Below are positions 1 through 9,109 of a stretch of DNA of 64,000 nt, in pieces. Under the pieces are notes generated by a model. That model did not search any database, was not told where the DNA came from, and saw nothing but the letters and a program-made list of their open reading frames with translations. Both the position numbers and the translations under genes were made by a program. How positions within the stretch are numbered: the first letter of the stretch is position 1; the number at the start of each line of letters is the position of its first letter. This DNA comes from Streptomyces sp. Tu6071 (GTDB lineage Bacteria; Actinomycetota; Actinomycetes; Streptomycetales; Streptomycetaceae): assembly GCF_000213055.1 (NCBI RefSeq), contig NZ_CM001165.1:3804945-3868944 (forward strand), in the 5' to 3' direction.

Positions 1-1164
1 GTAGCCGCCGAAGACCCAGATGAACGCGCCGAACGTGGCGATGATGACGATGTTGTTGAGGACCGGGGTCCACATCATGGCGCCGAAGCGGCCCCGCGCG
101 TTGAGGATCTGCCCCAGGACGACGTGGACGCCCATGAAGAACATCGTCGGCAGGCAGTAGCGGGCGAACTCGATCGCCACCGCGCGCTGTGCCGGGTCGT
201 TGGCGATCTCCGTCGACATGAGCCGGATGAAGAGGGGCGCGGCCAGGACGCAGACGAGGGTGACCGCGGCCATGAGCGAGACGACGAGGGTCAGGAGCCG
301 GTTGGCGTACGCCTCGCCGCCGTCGTCGTCGTTCTTCATCGCGCGGACGAGCTGCGGGATGAAGACGGCGTTGAGGGCGCCGCCGCCGACGAGGACGTAG
401 ATCATCGTCGGGAGGGTGTTGGCGACCTGGTAGGTGTCGTTGAGCGTGCCGACGCCGATCGCGCCCGCGACGACGAGGGTGCGCAGGAAGCCAGTGATGC
501 GGGAGACGATCGTGCCCGCGGCCATGAGCGCGCTGGACTTCAGCAGGCTCGCGGCGCGGTTTGCCTTGGCGGGCCCGGCCGCGGGTGCCTCGGGCTCCGG
601 TTCCGGGACCGGGGGCTGCGCCGCCGGGGCGCTGGTGCCCTGCTGGTCGCGGTAGAGGTGGGCGAAGGCGTTCTGCTCCTCGCCGGGGCGCCCGCCGATG
701 ATGCGGTCGACGCCGACGAACCTGGTCGTACGCGGGTCGTCCCCGTACGGCAGGTGCTGCGAGGGGCCTTCGGGCTCGGGGGCGGGGGTGCGCGCCCACA
801 GGCGGGGGTCGGGGCCCTGGGGAGTGGCGGGCGGGGGGCTGTAGAGCGGGCCGTTCTCCTGGTAGGTGCCGGGCGGCGGCGGGGGGTGCGCCGAGCGGTC
901 GTAGTACGCCTCGGTGACGGGGTCCTGGGCGTAGGGGTTCTGGCCGCCGTAGGGGTCCTGCTGGTAGGCGTCCTGGAGGTAGGCGTCGTGCGGGGGCCGG
1001 CCTGCCTGCGGGGGCGGCGGGTACTGCTGGGGGGCCGCCGGACCGGGGTACGGCTGTGCCGGGCCGGGCTGCGCGCCGGGGCCGTCCTGCCCCGGGGGCT
1101 GCTGCCCGTCCGGGGCGGGGCCGCTCGCGCCCTGCTCGCGGTCACCGTCGTACGGCGCGTTCAT
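1..1164 (-). CDS. murJ: MurJ/MviN-type lipid II flippase, N-terminal part
   Basis: The gene reads leftward from an ATG at 1164-1162 and runs off the window edge, so only the first 388 codons are visible. MurJ flips lipid-linked peptidoglycan precursors across the inner membrane. Roughly the first 180 residues are a Pro/Gln/Tyr-rich cytoplasmic extension, typical of streptomycete MurJ. The first membrane segments follow, containing ASLLKSSALMAAGTIVSRI and then TGFLRTLVVAGAIGVG, the usual N-terminal signature of the family. The start is 47 bp after the stop of the upstream DUF6049 gene, a pairing also found in mycobacteria (Rv3909-Rv3910). The two are therefore probably co-transcribed and act together in wall synthesis. 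The family is clear; the C-terminal half cannot be judged here. Confidence 0.93.
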   Translation of the reverse strand, partial: MNAPYDGDREQGASGPAPDGQQPPGQDGPGAQPGPAQPYPGPAAPQQYPPPPQAGRPPHDAYLQDAYQQDPYGGQNPYAQDPVTEAYYDRSAHPPPPPGTYQENGPLYSPPPATPQGPDPRLWARTPAPEPEGPSQHLPYGDDPRTTRFVGVDRIIGGRPGEEQNAFAHLYRDQQGTSAPAAQPPVPEPEPEAPAAGPAKANRAASLLKSSALMAAGTIVSRITGFLRTLVVAGAIGVGTLNDTYQVANTLPTMIYVLVGGGALNAVFIPQLVRAMKNDDDGGEAYANRLLTLVVSLMAAVTLVCVLAAPLFIRLMSTEIANDPAQRAVAIEFARYCLPTMFFMGVHVVLGQILNARGRFGAMMWTPVLNNIVIIATFGAFIWVFGGY

Positions 1165-1211
1165 GGTCTACCCCACCTCATCGTCCCCTGGCCCGGGAGC
1201 CACGACATTGC

Positions 1212-3635
1212 TCAACGGTCCACTCTCTCACCCGTACCGGAGCGCTCGATGTTTTCGCTTCCGGTGTCGGGGCCCGCCGCGGAGCCCTTCGGAGGGTTCT
1301 CCGCGGGGGACCGCGGGGCGTCCGCGGCGGGTCCCCGCGGCGTGTCCTCGCCCGCGGGGGCGGGGCCGCCGTCCCCGGGGCCCTGAGGGCCGGGCGCGGT
1401 GTCGCCGCCCCCGGTGCCGTCCTCTCGCGCGCGGCGCTTGCGCTGGGTGTACATCCGGAGCCCGGCGAGGACGAGGAGCAGGACCCCGCCGGCGATGATC
1501 AGCATGACGGTCGAGGTGACCTCGGTGGCGTCCACGCTGAACTCGACGGGCTGCCCGTAGGGCCGGTTGTCGTCGGTGACGAGCTGCGCCTGCACCTGTA
1601 CGGGGCCGTTGGCGTTGATCGTCGTGTCGAACTTCACCGTCTGGCTGTGCCCGGCGCCGATCTTGATCGCGCGCTCCTCCCAGGGGCCCTCGCCGATCTT
1701 GAGGCGGGTGGGCTTGGTGGAGGTCAGCCGCACCTTGAGGTGCTGGGCGTCCTGGAGGAGGTTGTTCTGGACCGTGACGGGGATGGTGGCGCTGTGCCCC
1801 GAGAGCTTCGCGTCCGTCTTCGGGATGAGCCGCACCTGCCGGACGAGCGAGTCGAGGTAGCTGCGCACGTCGGTGCGGTACGAGGCCGCTTCACCGGCGC
1901 GACCGCGCCACGAGGTGGCGACGGCGCGGTCCATCGCGAGACCGAACGGGGTGATGACGCGGTCGGGCCTCTGGAGGATCTCCTGGAAGCTGTCGAGGCC
2001 CTTCTGCGTGGTGTGCAGCGAGGTGAAGGCGGCGGTGGGCAGTTCCTGCTTGCGCAGCGACTTCGGGTACGCGGAGCGCGCCGGTACGCGGGTGTTCGCC
2101 TGCGGGTCGGCCTTGGTCTTCGCGGTGTCGTCGAGTTCCTGGGAGAGCGACCAGCGCCCGCCCTGGAGGGCGCGCACGGCGGTCGCCATCGCCTCGGCCT
2201 GGGCCGTCGTGGGCGTGCGCTGCGGGGCGACCACGACCGTGCGCTGCTTCTGCTCGTCCTGGCGGGTGAGGGCCAGGCTCTGGGCGAGGAAGCGCTGCAC
2301 CGCGAGCGTGGCGCTCTGCGGCGAGTCCATGGAGCCCTCGAAGGCGGTGGAGAGGCGGGTGTCGGTGACGATCGCCGTGACACCGCCGCCGATGGGCCGG
2401 GCGGCGGAGGGCGTGTACAGGAGGCTGTCGGGCTCGCTCAGGCTGTCGCTGCGGGTGATGACCTTCGTCGCTCCGGCCGAGGTGGCCACGTCGACGATCG
2501 AGCGGTCGATGGCTCCGTCCACGGGCCAGGCGTAGTCCGTGCTCACCTTGAGATCGGCGTCGGGGATCGACAGGGTGGTGCTCCGGCCGATGTCCGTGGC
2601 GGTCTTGAGCCGGGCGAGGGTCGTGGGGACCTTGGTGCCGTTGTGCGCGATCGAGGCGAGGTCGGGGTCGCCGTAGGGCAGGGCGACGACGGAGTGCCCG
2701 GTCAGGGCCTTGCCGAGTGCGTTGAGCCAGCTCGTCGCGGCGTCCTTGTTCTTCTTGGGCCCCGCGACGGTCTTGCCGTCCTTGCCGGCGAGCCGGTAGC
2801 CGTTGGCCATGTCGGCGACGGTGTTGACCAGGTCGGGGTCGATCACCCAGGTGACGTCGAGGCTCTTGCCGAGCGCGAGCATCCGGTCGAGACGGCCGCC
2901 GGGGAGGATCTCCTTCGCCAGGTCGTCGTTCTCGAAGACGTTGTTCTGGTCGTCCTCGCCCCCGCCCACGGTGCGGGCGCCGATGTGCGCGGTCGAGATG
3001 AGCGGCCACAGGACCGTCGTCCGGGACTGGCGGGCGGTGGGCTCGGGCTGCCAGGGCAGGTACGTGCGCTTGATCCCGAGGACCTGCTCCTGCCACGGCA
3101 CGCTGCTGGTGCGGCCGTCGAAGGAGACGCCGATCTGGTAGACGCCGTCGGCGCCGAGCTGGAGATCCTTGACCGGCACGGCGAGCGAGAAGGACTCCTT
3201 CTGCTTCGGCTTCAGCTTGTCGACCTTGTGGTCGTACTTGTCGGCGACCTCGTTGCCGTCGAGCCCCGGGGTGTAGCCGGAGCGGCCGTCGGCGACGTCG
3301 ATCGCGCTGCGGCTGCCGAGCAGCTGCCCGACGCGCAGGGCGACGTGCGCCTCGGTGATGGTCTGCTTGCTGCGGTTGGTGAGTGTCCCGGTCACCGTGA
3401 CGGTGTCCCCGGCCTCGGGCGCCTCGGGGGTCAGCCCGGTGAGCTGGATGTCGACGGTGCGGGAGCCCGTGGGCTCGGCGGCGGCGGGCTGCCGCGGGGT
3501 GTCCGCCTGGGCCGGCGTGAGGTGGGCGAGGAGCCCGAGAAGGGGCACCGCCGCCGTGACGGCCACCACTCGTCGCAGCCGTCGCCGGGCAGGGGAGGGG
3601 CAGGGGGTTCGATGGGTTGCTGCCGCCTCGGCCAC
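1212..3635 (-). CDS. DUF6049 family exported membrane-anchored protein
   Basis: About 807 residues from a GTG at 3635. Upstream in-frame sequence overlaps the divergent cca gene and has no convincing start. A GAGGACGGG stretch lies upstream of the GTG as a weak ribosome-binding site. The N-terminus carries a signal peptide (RRLRRVVAVTAAVPLLGLLAHLTPAQA region). A long extracellular part follows, with an early bacterial-type beta-sandwich region (GDTVTVTGTLTNRS). Near the C-terminus there is one membrane helix (VMLIIAGGVLLLVLAGLRMY) followed by a basic, then Pro/Ala-rich cytoplasmic tail. The role is unknown. The tight linkage to murJ across actinobacteria suggests a part in lipid II export or its regulation, which is inference. 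Confidence 0.85.
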   Translation of the reverse strand: MAEAAATHRTPCPSPARRRLRRVVAVTAAVPLLGLLAHLTPAQADTPRQPAAAEPTGSRTVDIQLTGLTPEAPEAGDTVTVTGTLTNRSKQTITEAHVALRVGQLLGSRSAIDVADGRSGYTPGLDGNEVADKYDHKVDKLKPKQKESFSLAVPVKDLQLGADGVYQIGVSFDGRTSSVPWQEQVLGIKRTYLPWQPEPTARQSRTTVLWPLISTAHIGARTVGGGEDDQNNVFENDDLAKEILPGGRLDRMLALGKSLDVTWVIDPDLVNTVADMANGYRLAGKDGKTVAGPKKNKDAATSWLNALGKALTGHSVVALPYGDPDLASIAHNGTKVPTTLARLKTATDIGRSTTLSIPDADLKVSTDYAWPVDGAIDRSIVDVATSAGATKVITRSDSLSEPDSLLYTPSAARPIGGGVTAIVTDTRLSTAFEGSMDSPQSATLAVQRFLAQSLALTRQDEQKQRTVVVAPQRTPTTAQAEAMATAVRALQGGRWSLSQELDDTAKTKADPQANTRVPARSAYPKSLRKQELPTAAFTSLHTTQKGLDSFQEILQRPDRVITPFGLAMDRAVATSWRGRAGEAASYRTDVRSYLDSLVRQVRLIPKTDAKLSGHSATIPVTVQNNLLQDAQHLKVRLTSTKPTRLKIGEGPWEERAIKIGAGHSQTVKFDTTINANGPVQVQAQLVTDDNRPYGQPVEFSVDATEVTSTVMLIIAGGVLLLVLAGLRMYTQRKRRAREDGTGGGDTAPGPQGPGDGGPAPAGEDTPRGPAADAPRSPAENPPKGSAAGPDTGSENIERSGTGERVDR

Positions 3636-3816
3636 GCGCTCGCCCGTCCTCGTCGTCGTCAGTGGTCGGTGGTTGTCGCTTGATGCGTCCACGCATGGTA
3701 ACGAGGCCCGGCGGGCCGAAGTGCCGCGGAGTGGGCTGGGCGATCTTGTGAAGGCCGCAGGCGGGCGCTCCGGCGCGATTCGGAGGGCGGGGCGGGGCCA
3801 CGTACCCTCTCCTGTT
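3636..3816. promoter_or_regulatory. Divergent promoter region of DUF6049-murJ and cca
   Basis: This 181-bp gap separates two genes transcribed in opposite directions, so it must hold both promoters. I see no clear -10/-35 pair or dyad that I would assign to either gene. Confidence 0.4.
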
Positions 3817-5286
3817 GTGCCGAACGCCAACCATGACCCCAGCAGTGCACTGAGCCAGGTGCAGCAGCGCGCGGTGAGCGAGCTGTTGCGTGTCTCGCCC
3901 GTCGCGGACGAACTCGCCCGTCGCTTCGAGGAGGCCGGTTTCACGCTGGCGCTGGTCGGGGGTTCGGTACGGGACGCCCTGCTCGGCAGGCTCGGCAACG
4001 ACCTCGACTTCACCACCGACGCCCGTCCCGAGGACGTGCTCGCGCTCGTACGGCCGTGGGCCGACGCGGTGTGGGAGGTGGGCATCGCCTTCGGCACGGT
4101 CGGCTGCCAGAAGGCGGCGCGGGTCGGCGAGGAGGAGCAGAGCTTCCAGATCGAGGTCACGACGTACCGCTCCGAGGCGTACGACCGGAGCTCCCGCAAA
4201 CCGCAGGTCTCCTACGGCGACTCGATCGAGGAGGACCTCGTACGGCGGGACTTCACGGTCAACGCGATGGCGGTGTTCCTGCCCGAGAAGAGGTTCGTGG
4301 ACCCGCACGGGGGTCTGGACGACCTCGCCGCCAAGGTGCTGCGCACCCCGGGCACCCCCGAGGCGTCCTTCTCGGACGACCCCCTGCGGATGCTGCGCGC
4401 GGCGCGCTTCGCCGCTCAGCTCGACTTCGAGGTGGCGCCCGAGGTGGTCGCCGCGATGACGGCGATGGCCGAGCGCATCGACATCGTCTCGGCGGAACGG
4501 GTCCAGGGCGAGCTGAACAAGCTGCTGCTCTCCGCCCACCCCGTGAAGGGGCTGCGGCTCCTCGTCGACACCGGTCTCGCGGACCGTGTGCTTCCCGAGC
4601 TGCCCGCGCTGCGCCTGGAGAGCGACGAGCACCACCGCCACAAGGACGTGTACGAGCACTCGCTCACCGTCCTGGAGCAGGCGATCGACCTGGAGGAGGA
4701 CGGGCCCGACCTCACCCTGCGCATCGCCGCCCTCCTCCACGACATCGGCAAGCCGAAGACGCGGCGCTTCGAGGGCGACGGCCGCGTCTCCTTCCACCAC
4801 CACGAGATCGTGGGCGCGAAGCTCGCGAAGAAGCGGCTCGCGGCGCTGAAGTACTCGAACGAGCTGATCCGGGACGTCTCCCGGCTCATCGAGCTGCACC
4901 TGCGCTTCCACGGCTACGGGACCGGGGAGTGGACCGATTCCGCGGTACGGCGGTACGTGCGCGACGCGGGCCCGCTGCTCACGCGCCTCCACAAGCTCAC
5001 CCGCTCCGACTGCACGACGCGCAACAAGCGCAAGGCCAACGCGCTGGCGCGGGCCTACGACGGCCTGGAACGGCGGATCGAGGAGTTGCAGGAGCAGGAG
5101 GAGCTGGACGCGATCCGGCCCGACCTCGACGGCAACGAGATCATGGCGCTCCTCGACGTCTCCCCCGGCCCCGTGATCGGCAAGGCGTACGCCTTCCTCC
5201 TCGATCTGCGGATGGAGAAGGGGCCCCTCGGCAAGGAGGCGGCCGGCGCGGCGCTCAAGGAGTGGTGGGCCGCTCAGCAGCAGTGA
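3817..5286 (+). CDS. cca: CCA tRNA nucleotidyltransferase / poly(A) polymerase family
   Basis: The 489-residue protein starts at a GTG (VPNANHDPSSALSQVQ), the start used by related streptomycete proteins; longer in-frame readings would run back into the divergent promoter. The class II nucleotidyltransferase head shows LVGGSVRDALLGR and the metal-binding DLDF (residues about 50-70). An RNA-binding block containing RRDFTVNAMA follows. The C-terminal half carries an HD domain (RIAALLHDIGKP, then HHHEIVGA). It adds or repairs the 3' CCA of tRNAs; poly(A) addition has also been reported for actinobacterial relatives. A parS cluster lies immediately downstream. Confidence 0.93.
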   Translation: MPNANHDPSSALSQVQQRAVSELLRVSPVADELARRFEEAGFTLALVGGSVRDALLGRLGNDLDFTTDARPEDVLALVRPWADAVWEVGIAFGTVGCQKAARVGEEEQSFQIEVTTYRSEAYDRSSRKPQVSYGDSIEEDLVRRDFTVNAMAVFLPEKRFVDPHGGLDDLAAKVLRTPGTPEASFSDDPLRMLRAARFAAQLDFEVAPEVVAAMTAMAERIDIVSAERVQGELNKLLLSAHPVKGLRLLVDTGLADRVLPELPALRLESDEHHRHKDVYEHSLTVLEQAIDLEEDGPDLTLRIAALLHDIGKPKTRRFEGDGRVSFHHHEIVGAKLAKKRLAALKYSNELIRDVSRLIELHLRFHGYGTGEWTDSAVRRYVRDAGPLLTRLHKLTRSDCTTRNKRKANALARAYDGLERRIEELQEQEELDAIRPDLDGNEIMALLDVSPGPVIGKAYAFLLDLRMEKGPLGKEAAGAALKEWWAAQQQ

Positions 5287-5306
5287 GTGTGCGCGTGGTC
5301 GCGCAA

Positions 5307-5322
5307 TGTTTCACGTGGAACA
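5307..5322. other. parS site, one-base variant
   Basis: TGTTTCACGTGGAACA differs from the streptomycete consensus TGTTTCACGTGAAACA by one base. It is a ParB-binding centromere site between convergent cca and the MFS gene, the first of three in 101 bp. Confidence 0.88.
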
Positions 5323-5356
5323 TCGGGGTGCTCGGCCGCCGGGACGGCCCCCACGA

Positions 5357-5372
5357 TGTTCCACGTGAAACA
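5357..5372. other. parS site, one-base variant
   Basis: TGTTCCACGTGAAACA, one mismatch from consensus. It is the middle member of the three-site cluster after cca. Confidence 0.88.
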
Positions 5373-5391
5373 TCCTCGGACGCCCCCTAGA

Positions 5392-5407
5392 TGTTTCACG
5401 TGAAACA
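5392..5407. other. parS site, perfect
   Basis: TGTTTCACGTGAAACA, an exact 16-bp palindrome, 12 bp beyond the MFS stop codon. Confidence 0.95.
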
Positions 5408-5419
5408 TCCGCCCCGTCC

Positions 5420-6715
5420 TCAGCCCGCCCGCGCCGGTACGCGGAGCGCGCGCCCGGCGAGCGCGGCCACACCCGCGTAGATCACCGCGACCCCCAGGAC
5501 GAGCGCGACGGAGCGCCCGTCTCCCGGCAGAACGAGGGCCGAGGCTCCCGCCGCGGCGACGAAGGCGACGTTGAAGAGCACGTCGTACACCGAGAAGACC
5601 CGTCCCCGGTAGGCATCCTCCACCTCGGACTGCACCACCGTGTCGGTCGCGATCTTCGCGCCCTGGGTGACGACGCCGAGGAAGAAGGCGAGCGCCATCA
5701 TCAGCGGCTCGGCGAAGAACGGGCCCGCGAGCCCGACGAGCACCGCCGCGAGGGCCGCGCAGCCCGCGATCCAGCCGAGCGGGCCGAAACGGCGGATCGC
5801 CCACGGGCTCAGCAGCGCCGCCACGAAGAAGCCCGCCGCCGAGAGACCGAGGGCGAGCCCGAGCAGGGCGAGCCCGTCCTCCTCCGTCGTCGACCACGCG
5901 TACCGGCACAGCATCAGCACGGTGACGGTGAGCGCCCCGTAGCAGAAGCGCAGGAGGGTCATCGCGGCGAGCGAGCGCGCCGCGGGGCGGCGGGCGGGGT
6001 CCGCGAGGTGGCGCAGGCCCTGGAGGAGGCCCTGCGCGGACGCGGCGAGCGCGGCGCGTACGTGGGCGCGGGGGCGTTCCTCCACGCTCGGGCCGAGCGC
6101 GTCGACCGGGATGCGCAGCGAGGCGAGCGCGGCGGCGAGGTAGAGCGCGGCACCGAGCAGCAGGACGGCGGCGTCCGAGTCCCAGCCGAGGAGCCGGACG
6201 AGGAAGGCGAGACCACCGCCCGCCGTGGCGGCGAGAGTCCCGGCGGTCGGCGACAGCGCGTTGGCCACGACGAGGCGGGGGCCGTCCACGACCCGGGGCA
6301 GCGCGGCGGAGAGCCCGGCGAGGACGAAGCGGTTGACCGCCGTGACGCACAGGGCCGCCCCGTAGAAGAGCCCGTCGGGGATGCGGGCGAGGATCAGCAC
6401 GGCCGTGGCGGAGGCCAGCAGGACACGCAGCAGGCTCCCGTAGAGGAAGACCTGGCGGCGCCGCCAGCGGTCGAGGAAGACGCCCGCGAAGGGGCCGACG
6501 AGGGAGTACGGGAGCAGCAGGACGGCCATCGCGGAGGCGATCTGACCGGGGGTCGCCTGCTTCTCGGGGGAGAAGACGACGTACGTGGCGAGGCCGACCT
6601 GGAAGACGCCGTCCGCGGCCTGGGAGAGCAGCCGTACGGCGAGCAGGCGGCGGAAGCCCCCCAGCTTCAGCAGGAGACGGAGATCGGGGAGGACGGCCAT
6701 GCGGCTCAGCTTCAC
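5420..6715 (-). CDS. MFS transporter
   Basis: 431 residues from a GTG at 6715. An ATG five codons later (6700, MAVLPDLRLLLKL) is an equally good start by homology, and neither has a clear Shine-Dalgarno sequence. The protein shows about 12 hydrophobic segments. The early block FRRLLAVRLLSQAADGVFQVGLATYVVFSPEK is typical of the MFS_3/enterobactin-exporter-like group, with the DRWRRR motif between helices 2 and 3 (residues about 85-95). The substrate is unknown. It converges on cca across three parS sites and is separated from the upstream ino1 gene by a strong terminator. Confidence 0.85.
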   Translation of the reverse strand: MKLSRMAVLPDLRLLLKLGGFRRLLAVRLLSQAADGVFQVGLATYVVFSPEKQATPGQIASAMAVLLLPYSLVGPFAGVFLDRWRRRQVFLYGSLLRVLLASATAVLILARIPDGLFYGAALCVTAVNRFVLAGLSAALPRVVDGPRLVVANALSPTAGTLAATAGGGLAFLVRLLGWDSDAAVLLLGAALYLAAALASLRIPVDALGPSVEERPRAHVRAALAASAQGLLQGLRHLADPARRPAARSLAAMTLLRFCYGALTVTVLMLCRYAWSTTEEDGLALLGLALGLSAAGFFVAALLSPWAIRRFGPLGWIAGCAALAAVLVGLAGPFFAEPLMMALAFFLGVVTQGAKIATDTVVQSEVEDAYRGRVFSVYDVLFNVAFVAAAGASALVLPGDGRSVALVLGVAVIYAGVAALAGRALRVPARAG

Positions 6716-6837
6716 ATGCGGAGCGAGGGAGGCCGCACGCGGGACAAGCCGCTGGGAGAAATCCGGGAGACGACCCGGCGAGAACTGGCTTTCCGGGACC
6801 CTCCGGCTCCCACGCGCGCCCTATCCACCGGATACGG

Positions 6838-6874
6838 CGAAGGGGCCCGTACCTGTGCGGTACGGGCCCCTTCG
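6838..6874. terminator. Intrinsic terminator of ino1
   Basis: A perfect 16-bp stem (cgaaggggcccgtacc and its complement) with a 5-nt loop, 62 bp beyond the ino1 stop on the minus strand. It lies between ino1 and the MFS gene, which reads in the same direction. Confidence 0.8.
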
Positions 6875-6935
6875 GACACGCGGTTCCCGGCGCTCACCCC
6901 GCGCGGGGCGGCGGGCCGGACGGAGTGTCAGCCGC

Positions 6936-8018
6936 TCAGCGCTCGACCTCGCCGCGGATGAACTTCTCGACGTTCTCGCGGGCCTGGTCGTCGAAGTACT
7001 GGACCGGCGGGCTCTTCATGAAGTAGCTGCTGGCCGAGAGGATCGGGCCACCGATGCCGCGGTCCTTGGCGATCTTCGCGGCGCGGAGCGCGTCGATGAT
7101 GACGCCGGCGGAGTTCGGGGAGTCCCAGACCTCCAGCTTGTACTCCAGGTTCAGCGGGACGTCGCCGAAGGCACGGCCCTCGAGGCGCACGTAGGCCCAC
7201 TTGCGGTCGTCGAGCCACTGCACGTAGTCGGACGGGCCGATGTGCACGTTCTTGGCGCCGAGGTCCCGGTCGGGGATCTGCGAGGTGACGGCCTGCGTCT
7301 TGGAGATCTTCTTGGACTCCAGGCGCTCGCGCTCGAGCATGTTCTTGAAGTCCATGTTGCCGCCGACGTTGAGCTGCATCGTGCGGTCGAGGACGACACC
7401 GCGGTCCTCGAAGAGCTTCGCCATCACGCGGTGCGTGATGGTGGCGCCGACCTGCGACTTGATGTCGTCGCCGACGATCGGGACACCGGCCTCGGTGAAC
7501 TTGTCGGCCCACTCCTTGGTGCCCGCGATGAAGACGGGGAGGGCGTTGACGAAGGCGACCTTGGCGTCGATGGCGCACTGGGCGTAGAACTTCGCCGCGC
7601 TCTCGGAACCCACCGGCAGGTAGCAGACGAGGACGTCGACCTGACGGTCCTTGAGCACCTGGACGACGTCGACCGGCTGCTCGCCGGACTCCTCGATCGT
7701 CTCGCGGTAGTACTTGCCGAGACCGTCGAGGGTGTGGCCGCGCTGCACGGAGACACCGGTGCTGGGCACGTCGCAGATCTTGATGGTGTTGTTCTCGCTG
7801 GCGCCGATGGCGTCCGCGAGGTCGAGACCGACCTTCTTGGCGTCCACGTCGAAGGCGGCGACGAACTCGACGTCCTTGACGTGGTACTCGCCGAACTGCA
7901 CGTGCATGAGACCCGGGACCCTGCCCTCCGGGTCGGCGTCCTTGTAGTACTCGACGCCCTGCACCAGCGAGGCGGCGCAGTTGCCCACGCCGACAATGGC
8001 TACGCGAACCGAACTCAT
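6936..8018 (-). CDS. ino1: myo-Inositol-1-phosphate synthase
   Basis: 360 residues from ATG 8018, with AGGGAG just upstream. It converts glucose-6-phosphate to inositol-1-phosphate, the first step toward phosphatidylinositol and mycothiol in actinobacteria. The N-terminus carries the NAD-binding motif [16 protein letters not shown] (residues 5-20). The central region holds the family motifs [11 protein letters not shown] and [12 protein letters not shown], and the C-terminal part has [11 protein letters not shown]. Its length matches the short actinobacterial and archaeal form. The PadR-type regulator gene lies 55 bp upstream on the same strand, so both are probably transcribed from the PadR promoter and its palindromic operator. 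Confidence 0.96.
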   Translation of the reverse strand: MSSVRVAIVGVGNCAASLVQGVEYYKDADPEGRVPGLMHVQFGEYHVKDVEFVAAFDVDAKKVGLDLADAIGASENNTIKICDVPSTGVSVQRGHTLDGLGKYYRETIEESGEQPVDVVQVLKDRQVDVLVCYLPVGSESAAKFYAQCAIDAKVAFVNALPVFIAGTKEWADKFTEAGVPIVGDDIKSQVGATITHRVMAKLFEDRGVVLDRTMQLNVGGNMDFKNMLERERLESKKISKTQAVTSQIPDRDLGAKNVHIGPSDYVQWLDDRKWAYVRLEGRAFGDVPLNLEYKLEVWDSPNSAGVIIDALRAAKIAKDRGIGGPILSASSYFMKSPPVQYFDDQARENVEKFIRGEVER

Positions 8019-8073
8019 TCCGGTTGCTCCCTGTGTGATCTCTGAGTCCTATGAGAGCCGCGGTGCTGCGGTC

Positions 8074-8739
8074 TCAGGTGGGTGTGCCAGGCGAATCCGG
8101 CCGGGAGTCGCTCCCGGGCCGGGGCAGATCGCCCGGCGCTCCCTTCTGCCGCTCCGCGTCCCCCGGCCGGGAGGTCCGCAGCTCGCGGCCCACGCGCTCG
8201 CTCTCGATCAGCTCGTTGAGCCAGCGCACCTCGCGCTCCACGGATTCCATCCCATGGCGCTGGAGTTCGAGGGTGTAGTCGTCAAGACGCTCCCGGGTGC
8301 GGGAGAGCGAGGCCCGCATCTTCTCCAGGCGCTCCTCCAGGCGGCTGCGACGGCCTTCCAGGACGCGCATGCGCACATCCCGGGAGGTCTGGCCGAAGAA
8401 GGCGAAGCGTGCGGCGAAGTGCTCGTCCTCGTAGGCGTCCGGGCCGGTCTGGGAGAGCAGCTCCTCGAAGTGCTCCTTGCCGTCCGCGGTCAGCCGGTAG
8501 ACGATCTTCGCGCGCCGCCCGGAGAGGGTGGCGGGTTCGCCCGGGGCGGCAGCCGACTCCTCGGCCAGCCAGCCCCGCGCCACCAGCGTCTTGAGGCAGG
8601 GATAAAGCGTCCCGTAGCTGAAGGCCCGGAACACCCCCAGCGAGGTGTTGAGGCGCTTCCGCAGCTCGTACCCGTGCATGGGGGATTCGCGCAGCAGGCC
8701 GAGGACGGCGAATTCGAGGATGCCCGCACGTCGGCTCAT
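8074..8739 (-). CDS. PadR-family transcriptional regulator
   Basis: 221 residues from ATG 8739, preceded by GGAGGAG. The N-terminal winged helix is typical of PadR (LEFAVLGLLRESPMHGYELRKRL, then SYGTLYPCLKTLVARGWL). Residues about 110-190 form a long charged coiled coil (RRSRLEERLEKMRASLSRTRERLDDYTLELQ), the dimerisation domain of the long PadR subclass. The C-terminal tail is low-complexity. A 35-bp perfect palindrome 44 bp upstream is the evident autoregulatory operator. Because ino1 follows after 55 bp, the regulator probably also controls inositol synthesis. The effector is unknown. Confidence 0.9.
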   Translation of the reverse strand: MSRRAGILEFAVLGLLRESPMHGYELRKRLNTSLGVFRAFSYGTLYPCLKTLVARGWLAEESAAAPGEPATLSGRRAKIVYRLTADGKEHFEELLSQTGPDAYEDEHFAARFAFFGQTSRDVRMRVLEGRRSRLEERLEKMRASLSRTRERLDDYTLELQRHGMESVEREVRWLNELIESERVGRELRTSRPGDAERQKGAPGDLPRPGSDSRPDSPGTPT

Positions 8740-8783
8740 CCTCTCCTCCTCCTTCTCTCCGACCGCCGTAGCGCGTCTTTATC

Positions 8784-8818
8784 TCGTGCTGATGTATCGA
8801 CTCGATACATCAGCACGA
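8784..8818. promoter_or_regulatory. 35-bp perfect palindrome, PadR operator
   Basis: Two 17-bp arms (left arm tcgtgctgatgtatcga) flank a single central C at 8801 with no mismatch. The core ATGTATCGA...TCGATACAT is the kind of site bound by PadR dimers. It sits upstream of the padR-ino1 unit, at the far end of the gap leading to the divergent PBP gene. Confidence 0.85.
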
Positions 8819-9109
8819 TAGAGCGGTGTCCTCGTGACGACAAGTGGAGACCTCGTGACCGGCGTCACATCGCTGTGAGGTTGGGAGCAAGTTGCCTGTT
8901 TTGGGGTGAACTTCGGAGTCTGTGCGCTGGGCCGGTGCGTAGTCTGGGCGCCATGCTGTCCACCGGGAACCATGAGGCGCCCGGGAACGTCGTCGTCCCA
9001 GACGTAGTGCGCGCCGGTCCGCTGAGGGCTCCGCGCCACGACGGGGGAACCGCTTCAGTCGCCGTTTCCAGGCGCGTAAGCCTGCGCCTGCCCGAGGAGT
9101 AGTCGTTCG

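Noticed and set aside
1891..4992. Long minus-strand frame across DUF6049 and cca
   Set aside because: It is out of frame with DUF6049 and antisense to cca, with low-complexity translation.
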